Shown in pieces: positions 1-5,279 of a stretch of DNA of 11,389 bases (the first letter of the stretch is position 1; each line of letters starts with the position of its first letter). Source of the stretch: Planctomycetales bacterium (GTDB lineage Bacteria; Planctomycetota; Planctomycetia; Pirellulales; Thermoguttaceae); NCBI GenBank assembly GCA_007127495.1, contig SKZG01000457.1:1-11389 (forward strand), in the 5' to 3' direction. The notes beneath the pieces are model-generated. The model was not told the DNA's origin and ran no database searches. It saw nothing but the letters and a program-made list of their open reading frames with translations. A program made the translations under genes and the position numbers.

Positions 1-30
1 CAGTACCACGCCGATATACGGTAGAGAACT

Positions 31-801
31 ATGGATTACCGACGCATTATCCCGTGTTTGGACGTGAAGAACGGCCGCCTGGTCAAGGGCGTCCACTTTG
101 TCGAGTTGAAGGAACTGGGCGATCCGGCCGAAAGCGCCGCCGCCTACAGCGAGGCGGGGGCCGATGAACTGGTCTTCCTCGACATCAAAGCCACGCTCGA
201 CAATCGACAAACCCTGCTCGACGCCGTGCGGCGAACCGTCGAGCGGATTTCCATCCCGCTCACCGTGGGCGGCGGCATCCGCTCGGTGGCCGACGTCGAC
301 GCGCTGCTCGAAGTGGGCGCGTCGAAGGTGTCGATCAATACAGCCGCCGTTCGCAATCCCGACCTGGTGCGCGAAGCGGCCGACCGTTTCGGCTCGCAGC
401 GCATTACCGTGGCCATCGACACGCGGAAGTCGGACGCATGCCCCTCCGGCTTCGAGGTCGTCGTGCGCGGCGGCACGGAAGGCGCCGGGCTCGACGCCGT
501 GGCCTGGGCGAAGCGGGTCGAGGCGCTCGGCGCCGGCACGCTGCTGCCGACCAGCATGGACGCCGACGGCACGCAGGCCGGGTACGACATCCCCATGACA
601 CGCGCCATCGCCGACGCCGTGCAGGTGCCCGTCATTGCCTCCGGCGGCGCCGGCACGCTGGAGCACCTGTACGAGGCGATTGCCGAGGGCCACGCCGACG
701 CCGTGCTGGTCGCCTCCATCGCCCACTACGGCACGTACACCATCGCCCAAATGAAGCAGTACCTCGTGGAGCGCGGCTGCAACTGCCGGATGAGTGCGTG
801 A
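31..801 (+). CDS. hisF: Imidazole glycerol phosphate synthase, cyclase subunit HisF
   Basis: HisF is the cyclase half of the cytoplasmic HisH-HisF complex. It uses ammonia from the HisH glutaminase to turn PRFAR into imidazole glycerol phosphate and AICAR, linking histidine and purine synthesis. The 256-residue product has the usual family length and starts with the typical [17 protein letters not shown] segment. The two catalytic aspartates are visible: D11 in CLDV and D130 in AID. The phosphate-binding turns of the half-barrels are also present, with GGGIR at 80-84 and ASGGAG at 203-208. The strand-6 motif reads [11 protein letters not shown], where many homologues have LLTSMDRDGT; this is a mild divergence. 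The ATG at 31 is the only start that gives the normal N-terminus, though its Shine-Dalgarno is weak. No other his gene is visible here, and hisF is followed by an unrelated toxin-antitoxin operon, so hisF looks like the end of its unit. Confidence 0.97.
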   Translation: MDYRRIIPCLDVKNGRLVKGVHFVELKELGDPAESAAAYSEAGADELVFLDIKATLDNRQTLLDAVRRTVERISIPLTVGGGIRSVADVDALLEVGASKVSINTAAVRNPDLVREAADRFGSQRITVAIDTRKSDACPSGFEVVVRGGTEGAGLDAVAWAKRVEALGAGTLLPTSMDADGTQAGYDIPMTRAIADAVQVPVIASGGAGTLEHLYEAIAEGHADAVLVASIAHYGTYTIAQMKQYLVERGCNCRMSA

Positions 802-803
802 CT

Positions 804-828
804 GGCGAATCCGCCTTGGCCGTTCGCC
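804..828 (+). terminator. Weak hairpin just after hisF
   Basis: GGCGAA at 804-809 is complementary to TTCGCC at 823-828, three bases after the hisF stop codon. There is no run of T behind it, only TTGCTAATGG. It may help end the hisF transcript or protect its 3' end, but the 6-bp stem with a 13-nt loop is modest and could be chance. Confidence 0.25.
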
Positions 829-851
829 TTGCTAATGGTTCCCAAGGCCGT

Positions 852-869
852 TATTCCCGATCGGGAATA
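852..869. promoter_or_regulatory. Palindromic operator 1 upstream of hipBST
   Basis: This is a perfect 18-bp palindrome, TATTCCCGATCGGGAATA. It shares the 14-bp core TTCCCGATCGGGAA with two further copies downstream. It has the same length and outline (TAT, CCC, spacer, GGG, ATA) as the published E. coli K-12 HipB operators (TATCC-N8-GGATA). Binding by the HipB-like protein encoded at 1085 is inferred from this resemblance and from the position. Confidence 0.75.
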
Positions 870-934
870 GCCGGTTATTTCGGGACGTGTCTTGCGGGCA
901 ATTTTCGGCTGGACAGACCTGTGAATCTATATCC

Positions 935-950
935 ATTCCCGATCGGGAAT
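935..950. promoter_or_regulatory. Palindromic operator 2, just upstream of the hipBST -35 box
   Basis: This is a perfect 16-bp palindrome, ATTCCCGATCGGGAAT, identical to the inner 16 bp of operator 1. Its centre is 82 bp from that of operator 1 and 62 bp from that of operator 3. It ends six bases before the proposed -35 hexamer, so a bound repressor would lie beside RNA polymerase. Its role is inferred. Confidence 0.75.
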
Positions 951-956
951 ATCCAC

Positions 957-985
957 TGGACATCCGCGACACGTCGGTCGATAAT
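957..985 (+). promoter_or_regulatory. Sigma70-type promoter of the hipBST operon
   Basis: TGGACA at 957-962 and GATAAT at 980-985 are separated by exactly 17 bp, and each differs from the sigma70 consensus at one position. Transcription would start near 992, giving a leader of about 93 nt before hipB. Operators 2 and 3 flank this promoter on both sides, the expected geometry for tight self-repression by a HipB-containing complex. The call rests on sequence match alone. Confidence 0.65.
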
Positions 986-993
986 AATGAAGT

Positions 994-1015
994 GGCGTTC
1001 CCGATCGGGAATGCC
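994..1015. promoter_or_regulatory. Operator 3, overlapping the start of the hipBST transcript
   Basis: This is the third copy of the core palindrome TTCCCGATCGGGAA (998-1011). GGC and GCC flanks extend the symmetry after one G/T mismatch. It lies just downstream of the predicted transcription start, so a bound repressor could block initiation or escape. In RNA the same bases would form a nine-pair hairpin, including one G-U pair, with loop GAUC almost at the 5' end of the message. Confidence 0.72.
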
Positions 1016-1072
1016 CTGCGGGGGAAAAGCCATTCCTCCGATTGCGTATTGCGGGAGGGCTAACTACCGAAG

Positions 1073-1079
1073 AAGGAGG
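1073..1079 (+). promoter_or_regulatory. Strong Shine-Dalgarno that fixes the GTG start of hipB
   Basis: AAGGAGG stands five bases before the GTG at 1085. This near-perfect ribosome binding site supports the GTG as the hipB start, although GTG is a less common start codon. CCTCC at 1035-1039 in the leader could pair with the GGAGG of this site, so some translational control is possible but unproven. Confidence 0.75.
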
Positions 1080-1084
1080 GCCTC

Positions 1085-1321
1085 GTGGTATCGACGGTTG
1101 AGGAAAGCACGAAGACCGTTGGGGCCTTCGTCCGGCAGCGGCGGCGCGCGGCCAAGCTCAGCCAGCGCGAACTTGCCGAACTCGCGGCAGTCGGCACGCG
1201 TCTGGTCTCCGACCTCGAGCGCGGGAAGCCGACGCTACGGATGGACGCCGTCAACAGGGTCCTGTACGTGTTCGGCCGCATGCTCGGCCATGTAGAAGCA
1301 CCAAGAGAGGAAAACGGATGA
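1085..1321 (+). CDS. hipB: HipB-like Xre-family repressor and antitoxin component
   Basis: This 78-residue DNA-binding protein is the first gene of a hipBST-type operon. An HTH_3 (Cro/C1-type) domain fills residues about 11-66. The first HTH helix is around SQRELAELA (26-34) and the recognition helix around GTRLVSDLERG (37-47). GKPTLRMDAVNRVLYVFG is the typical HipB-like ending of the fold. The start is GTG behind a strong AAGGAGG. The stop overlaps the next start as ATGA at 1318-1321, which indicates translational coupling to hipS. In HipBST systems HipB binds DNA and the HipS-HipT pair, and it augments HipS in neutralising the kinase. Self-repression through the three upstream TTCCCGATCGGGAA palindromes is inferred. 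The product is short, with almost nothing after the HTH domain. Confidence 0.88.
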   Translation: MVSTVEESTKTVGAFVRQRRRAAKLSQRELAELAAVGTRLVSDLERGKPTLRMDAVNRVLYVFGRMLGHVEAPREENG

Positions 1322-1653
1322 AGCGACGCAGGGCTCAAGTCCGTCTTGCGGGCGAACCGGTCGGCACCCTCGAAGAAGCGGAAGGCCGGGTCCGGTTCAC
1401 CTATTCGCCGGAGTGGTTGGAACGCCCCGACGCGGCTCCGGTTTCGCTCACGCTGCCGCTGCGCAGGGAACCGTACGTTTCCCAGGAACTGCATCCCTTC
1501 TTTGAGAACCTGCTGCCCGAGGGCTGGCTGCTCGATATTTGCAGCAAGGCACTCAAAGTGTCGAAGGACGACCGCTTCGGGCTGCTTCTGGCGACCTGCG
1601 GCGATTGTGTCGGCGCCGTCGAAGTCATTCCCGTCGCCGTGGAGGACCGCTGA
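1318..1653 (+). CDS. hipS: HipS-like antitoxin (free-standing HipA N-terminal domain)
   Basis: This 111-residue protein corresponds to the N-terminal subdomain of HipA (Couple_hipA / HipA_N) without the kinase core. Recognisable stretches are VRFTYSPEWL (25-34), PVSLTLPLR (41-49), FFENLLPEGW (61-70) and DRFGLLLATCGDCVGAV (85-101). In the E. coli O127 HipBST system the equivalent HipS protein is the main antitoxin against the kinase HipT, whereas in classical hipBA this domain is part of the toxin. The ATG overlaps the hipB stop (ATGA) and has GAGAGG seven bases upstream. The gene ends two bases before hipT. The protein ends where the HipA N-domain normally ends, so it is a complete domain and not a fragment. 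Its antitoxin activity is inferred from synteny. Confidence 0.9.
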   Translation: MKRRRAQVRLAGEPVGTLEEAEGRVRFTYSPEWLERPDAAPVSLTLPLRREPYVSQELHPFFENLLPEGWLLDICSKALKVSKDDRFGLLLATCGDCVGAVEVIPVAVEDR

Positions 1654-1655
1654 CC

Positions 1656-2576
1656 ATGGCAACATGCGCGATATGCCTGGGCGGCACCGACGCCGATGCG
1701 GACTATCACAGCGCCTGCATCGAGGCACTGTTTGGCACCAACACGCTGCCAGCGATCGACGTGACTCGCAGTGAACTGCAAGAGATCGCCGTTGATATAT
1801 CCGGCAAGATGTCGATCTCCGGCGTTCAGGAGAAGGTTTCGTTGAAGCTGTCGGCCGGAAAGCGGGAACTCCTTGTTGCCACCAGAAACGGCCAATACAT
1901 CCTGAAGCCGCAGTCGTCGAGTTTCGCATGGTTGCCCGAGAATGAGCACCTGACCATGCGGCTGGCCGCTCTGGTCGGGATCGAGGTTCCGACGTTCGGT
2001 TTGGTTTGGCTCCGGGACGAATCGCCGGCCTACATCGTCCGGCGGTTCGACCGCACCGATGGAGGCGGGAAGCTCGCGGTGGAGGACTTCTGCCAGTTGT
2101 CAGGCAGGCCTTCACGGCAGAAGTACTCGGGATCGGCGGAGCTTTGTGTGCGCACGTTGCGCAAGTACGCCTCGGAGCCGCTCGTCCAACTGCGCAACCT
2201 GTACCGCCTTCTTTTGTTCGGCTGGTGGGCGGGCAACGGCGATATGCACCTAAAGAACTTCTCCTTGCTGACCCAGCCTGACGGAATTCGCCGCCTTGCG
2301 CCCGCCTACGATTTGGTTTGCACCCGGTTGGCACTTCCCAACGATTCGCTCGCTCTGCCGGTTGGCGGCAAGGAGAAGAATCTGACTCGGCGCAGTTGGC
2401 TCGACCTGGCCGCCTATTGCGAACTGCCGGAGAAGGCTGCGCGGCGAATCGTCGACGAGCAGATCCGTGCGCTTGAACCGTCGCTGGCGCTCATCGCCCA
2501 CTCCTTCCTGCCCGACCAGTTGAAGGAGCAATATGCAGGTGTCGTGCGGGAAAGCACTTCGATCCTGACGGCCTGA
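1656..2576 (+). CDS. hipT: HipT-like Ser/Thr kinase toxin (HipA C-terminal kinase core)
   Basis: This 306-residue kinase of the HipA family lacks the N-terminal subdomain, which the preceding gene encodes. Motifs in order: SIS at 53-55 followed by GVQEK (56-60), the Gly-rich loop where HipA and HipT autophosphorylate; YILKP with the ATP-binding lysine K84; ENEH (95-98); RRFDR (129-133); the catalytic loop GNGDMHLKN (193-201) with D196; and APAYDL (215-220) with metal-binding D219. All expected catalytic residues are present, so an active kinase is likely. HipA phosphorylates glutamyl-tRNA synthetase and E. coli HipT phosphorylates tryptophanyl-tRNA synthetase; the target here cannot be read from sequence. 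The N-terminus carries C4, C7, H18 and C21, a spacing that could hold zinc. The ATG at 1656 has GGAGGA about nine bases upstream. An in-frame start further upstream lies inside hipS and would add unrelated sequence. Confidence 0.94.
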   Translation: MATCAICLGGTDADADYHSACIEALFGTNTLPAIDVTRSELQEIAVDISGKMSISGVQEKVSLKLSAGKRELLVATRNGQYILKPQSSSFAWLPENEHLTMRLAALVGIEVPTFGLVWLRDESPAYIVRRFDRTDGGGKLAVEDFCQLSGRPSRQKYSGSAELCVRTLRKYASEPLVQLRNLYRLLLFGWWAGNGDMHLKNFSLLTQPDGIRRLAPAYDLVCTRLALPNDSLALPVGGKEKNLTRRSWLDLAAYCELPEKAARRIVDEQIRALEPSLALIAHSFLPDQLKEQYAGVVRESTSILTA

Positions 2577-2580
2577 CAGA

Positions 2581-2595
2581 GGCGCCGCGGGCGCC
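2581..2595. terminator. GC-rich hairpin between the convergent hipT and CPBP genes
   Basis: GGCGCC at 2581-2586 and again at 2590-2595 can form a six-pair stem with a GCG loop, four bases after the hipT stop. No T-tract follows on either strand, so it is not a textbook intrinsic terminator. Its place between converging units makes a transcript-end role plausible. Confidence 0.3.
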
Positions 2596-2678
2596 CGAAT
2601 ACTGTAACGTGGGTGGTTCCGGTCGACGCGAAAGCCCTGGCCGAGTGGCTCGACAAGGTGCCGGCCGAGTCGATCCGC

Positions 2679-3467
2679 CTACACCAGCCACCAATCGCCG
2701 CTTATAACAACGTACACGCCCAGCAGGAAGTTCGTCACGGCGTGGGCGGCAATGCAATCGCCGATGCTGCGCGTGCGCACCATCAGCCAAGTGACCATCG
2801 AGAACCAGACGGCCGCCGCGAACAGTTCCGCCGGGTGCATGAGCATGGGCACGACCGTGCCGACCACGACCGCCGTGGCGTCCACCTCGCCGAAGGGGAC
2901 GCGCCACCAGTTGCGGGCCATCGCGTACCGCATCACGAACGCGCGCAGGAAGAACTCCTCGACCACCGGCACGACCACCGCCAGGCCGAGCATCCGGACG
3001 GCCAGGTAACTCCACACGGCCGCGGGCCGGCCGGCATACTGCTCGAACGGGTTGAACGCGCTGCGTTCGCCCAGGCCGAGGATATTGCCCAGCCCGAGCG
3101 GAACCAACAGCCGCTCTTCAAGCTGCATTTTGCAGAGCCCTACCCACACCACCGCGCCCACCGCGCCCACCAGCAGCCCAAGCCAAGTTACCCGCCAAGT
3201 GAACTGCGTGTAGGCCGGCAGCACGGCGGCGACGGCGGCCAAGGTGAGCACGAGCTTCGCGGTGTACATCGCGGGATAGTAGCTGTACGGGATATTGAGC
3301 CCGAGGGCCGCGCCACCCGGCTCAGTCGGCGTCGGCTCCAGCGATCCGGCCAGCATGTACACGGCCAGCGGCAGGATGAACGGCAGCCAGGGTTGGCGCT
3401 CGAGCAGCCCGCGCCAGCCCGGCACCGGTTCGGGCGAGGAAGCCTTTCGCGTTTTTCGTTCAGACAT
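2679..3467 (-). CDS. CPBP-family intramembrane protease (CAAX prenyl protease-related)
   Basis: This 262-residue integral membrane protein of the CPBP (CAAX protease / bacteriocin-processing, Abi) family has about seven hydrophobic segments, near residues 28-42, 68-84, 93-112, 155-169, 198-211, 217-232 and 236-256. The family's glutamic-protease signatures are visible: EExxxR as E170, E171 and R175; a histidine at H211 (MLMHP); and HxxxN as H242 and N246. The overall layout resembles the CAAX prenyl protease-related group seen beside exosortase systems, but no exosortase gene is in this window. It is the last gene of the plsC-cdsA unit, 26 bp after cdsA. The start is uncertain: the ATG at 3467 is chosen, the ATG at 3476 is nearly as good, and neither has a clear Shine-Dalgarno. 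The substrate is unknown. Confidence 0.85.
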   Translation of the reverse strand: MSERKTRKASSPEPVPGWRGLLERQPWLPFILPLAVYMLAGSLEPTPTEPGGAALGLNIPYSYYPAMYTAKLVLTLAAVAAVLPAYTQFTWRVTWLGLLVGAVGAVVWVGLCKMQLEERLLVPLGLGNILGLGERSAFNPFEQYAGRPAAVWSYLAVRMLGLAVVVPVVEEFFLRAFVMRYAMARNWWRVPFGEVDATAVVVGTVVPMLMHPAELFAAAVWFSMVTWLMVRTRSIGDCIAAHAVTNFLLGVYVVISGDWWLV

Positions 3468-3493
3468 TGCGGGCATCAGGTTTGGGGGAGCGG

Positions 3494-4450
3494 CTACCAT
3501 TCCAACCAGAATTTGGTCAAGAGGAAGAAAATCGGCGCGGCGAAGCAAAGGGAGTCAATCCGGTCGAGCACGCCGCCGTGGCCTTCGACCAGGGTGCCAT
3601 AGTCCTTCACACCCCGGTCGCGCTTGATGGCCGACATGGTCAGCGAGCCGGCGAATCCCATCAGCGTGGTCACCAGCGCCATGAGCCCGGCCATCCACCA
3701 CCAGTGCCCGCCAAAAGGCGTCGCCCACCACAGCGCAGCCCCCAACAAGGTGGCCGTGCCGGCGCCACCGAGCAGACCTTCCCATGTTTTGTGCGGGTTG
3801 ATCGTGGGCACGATGACGTGTTTGCTTGGCAGTTGCGCCCAGGCATATTGAAGGGCATCGCCAAGCTGCGCGATGAGCACGAAGAACAGCAGAAGTCGGG
3901 TCCCGGCGTGCGGATCGCCGCCGGGCAGCGGCAGCATGAGCATGGCGGGTGCAAAGCTCAAGCAGTACACACAGATGAGCAGGCCGGCCTCGATCTTGGC
4001 CGTTCGCTCCAGGAATCGCTTGTAGTCGCCCGCCAACGCGATACGCGCCGGCAACAGCAGGAACGCGAACACCGGAATGAGGATGCTGTACAATTCGTAC
4101 CAATCCAGGGCCACCAGCACGAATTGCAGCGGGGTGATGAGGAAGAATACCCAGAAAAGCGTCCGGTGGTCGCCGGGGCGCGTGGGGGTCAGCGTGATGA
4201 ACTCGCGCAGCGCCCAAAATGCCAGCAGGCCGAACATGGCAACCGTGGCATTGGGGCCAAGCAGGAACGCGGCGGCCAACACCAGAAACAGCAGGAACCA
4301 GGCGCGCACCCGGTGGCTCAACGTGTCGAGAACGGCAACGTCCAGCCCGCTGTCCGCCCGGCTTTTCAGAAAGCGCACGGCCCCCGCCGCGGCCGCCAGA
4401 AGCACCAGCACTCCGCCAAGCAGTCCTAAAGTTCGCGCGTCAAGCACCAT
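3494..4450 (-). CDS. cdsA: Phosphatidate cytidylyltransferase (CDP-diacylglycerol synthase)
   Basis: This 318-residue polytopic membrane enzyme makes CDP-diacylglycerol from phosphatidate and CTP, the branch point for phosphatidylglycerol, cardiolipin and phosphatidylserine/ethanolamine. The family signature is complete near the C-terminus: S273, K276, R277, K282, D283, then GHGGVLDR with H291, D296 and R297. The cytoplasmic motif NPHKTWEG (218-225) is also typical. Roughly eight to ten hydrophobic segments span the protein, including 8-25, 50-64, 68-82, 98-115 and 120-136 before the core. The product is longer at the N-terminus than E. coli CdsA. It begins 17 bp after the plsC stop, so phosphatidate formed by the upstream gene product is its direct substrate. 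Confidence 0.95.
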   Translation of the reverse strand: MVLDARTLGLLGGVLVLLAAAAGAVRFLKSRADSGLDVAVLDTLSHRVRAWFLLFLVLAAAFLLGPNATVAMFGLLAFWALREFITLTPTRPGDHRTLFWVFFLITPLQFVLVALDWYELYSILIPVFAFLLLPARIALAGDYKRFLERTAKIEAGLLICVYCLSFAPAMLMLPLPGGDPHAGTRLLLFFVLIAQLGDALQYAWAQLPSKHVIVPTINPHKTWEGLLGGAGTATLLGAALWWATPFGGHWWWMAGLMALVTTLMGFAGSLTMSAIKRDRGVKDYGTLVEGHGGVLDRIDSLCFAAPIFFLLTKFWLEW

Positions 4451-4467
4451 GGTGTCTCAGGGAGTGG

Positions 4468-5082
4468 TCAAGCTTCTTTGAGGCGCCGCACGGCATTGCG
4501 GGCACGCTGGAGAAATTCGGTCTTGGTTTCACCCGCCTCCAGCCAAATCGGGGGCCCGAAGGTTATGCAGCTCAATAGCGGCACGGGCAGTACTTCGCCT
4601 CGCGGGAGGATGCGGTTCATGTTGTCGATATGCACGGGGATCAACTCCAGGTCGGGGCGTTTTTTGCACAAGTAATACAGGCCGCTCTTGAATTCCCGAA
4701 TCTCGCTGCCGTCGCTGCGGCTGCCTTCCGGAAACACGAGGATCGAATACCGATCGCCGATCTCCCGGATCATCATTTGGACCGGACTCCGGTGGACCTT
4801 GACCTCTTTGCGATCGATGAGGATCGCATGGAAAACCTTGCTCGACAGGTATCGCCGAACGGGACCGGCCGTCCAGTAGTCCTGGGCAGCGACCGGCCGG
4901 GTAAGCAGCCGGACCGCCGGCGGCAACGCTGACCAGAGCACGATGGAATCGAGGTGACTGGTATGGTTGGCGAAATAAACTCGCTGGCACGTATCCGGCT
5001 GCGAGTCGATCCATCGAATGCTCGTCCCGCTAAGGAACCTGGCAGCGAGAACCAGGAAATTTCGCGTCAGGTTGGTGTCCAT
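4468..5082 (-). CDS. plsC: 1-acyl-sn-glycerol-3-phosphate acyltransferase (PlsC-like)
   Basis: This 204-residue acyltransferase of the LPLAT/PlsC family is expected to add the second acyl chain to lysophosphatidate, giving phosphatidate. Motif I is NHTSHLD with the catalytic H40 and D45 (HX4D). Motif III is FPEGSRS at 117-123. The segment ELIPV (146-150) fits motif IV. There is no long N-terminal membrane helix, only a short amphipathic or hydrophobic stretch (8-19), as in many short PlsC homologues. It is the first gene of a unit with cdsA and the CPBP protease. The ATG at 5082 lacks an obvious Shine-Dalgarno, and an inverted repeat sits 14-47 bases upstream. Exact acceptor specificity within the LPLAT family cannot be told from the sequence. 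Confidence 0.9.
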   Translation of the reverse strand: MDTNLTRNFLVLAARFLSGTSIRWIDSQPDTCQRVYFANHTSHLDSIVLWSALPPAVRLLTRPVAAQDYWTAGPVRRYLSSKVFHAILIDRKEVKVHRSPVQMMIREIGDRYSILVFPEGSRSDGSEIREFKSGLYYLCKKRPDLELIPVHIDNMNRILPRGEVLPVPLLSCITFGPPIWLEAGETKTEFLQRARNAVRRLKEA

Positions 5083-5095
5083 GTCTGCACGAGCC

Positions 5096-5129
5096 GAACT
5101 CGGGTCGCCCCGCCCAATATGCCGAGTTC
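5096..5129. repeat. Inverted repeat in the plsC leader (possible operator)
   Basis: GAACTCGG at 5096-5103 and CCGAGTTC at 5122-5129 are perfect inverted copies separated by 18 bp. Two more pairs lie outside after one mismatch. The repeat is 13 bases upstream of the plsC ATG on the minus strand. It could be an operator for a dimeric regulator or an RNA stem near the ribosome site. No other copy is seen in the window. Confidence 0.45.
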
Positions 5130-5224
5130 TGCCGCGGTCGGGGCCCTCCGGCGTGGTGGTACTACGAAGTCCTCTAGGTTACGGTCGGGCAAGGGGAGCC
5201 ACAAGTGCCTCACCCAACAATACT

Positions 5225-5253
5225 ATCTTACCCTGTCTTCCGGCATGAGCCAA
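5225..5253 (-). promoter_or_regulatory. Possible promoter of the plsC-cdsA-CPBP unit
   Basis: On the minus strand TTGGCT (5253-5248) and TAAGAT (5230-5225) are 17 bp apart, each matching the sigma70 consensus at four of six positions. It lies in the 197-bp gap between the GTPase gene and plsC, which otherwise holds only the inverted repeat at 5096-5129. Four-of-six matches occur often by chance, so this is tentative. Confidence 0.35.
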
Positions 5254-5279
5254 GAGAGTGGGGTGGTTCCCAAGAACGG

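Noticed and set aside
852..1015. A short CRISPR-like array from the three repeated palindromes
   Set aside because: There are only three 14-18 bp units, the gaps are unequal (66 and 47 bp between the palindromes), there are no cas genes, and the location at a promoter fits operators.
438..1295. A 285-residue plus-strand ORF across the hisF end and the hipBST regulatory region
   Set aside because: It is Arg-rich shadow sequence within hisF, and it runs through the operators and into hipB in another frame.
1318..2576. A frameshifted or interrupted hipA pseudogene
   Set aside because: The two parts are each complete domains with their own start and Shine-Dalgarno, the catalytic residues are intact, and the split point is the one known from HipBST systems.
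2613..3602. A 329-residue plus-strand ORF
   Set aside because: Most of it is antisense to the CPBP gene, whose membrane segments and protease motifs are clear. Only the first part, before 2679, remains of interest.
3467..4429. A 320-residue plus-strand ORF opposite cdsA
   Set aside because: It is a Gln/His/Arg-rich antisense shadow; the minus strand carries the full CdsA signature.
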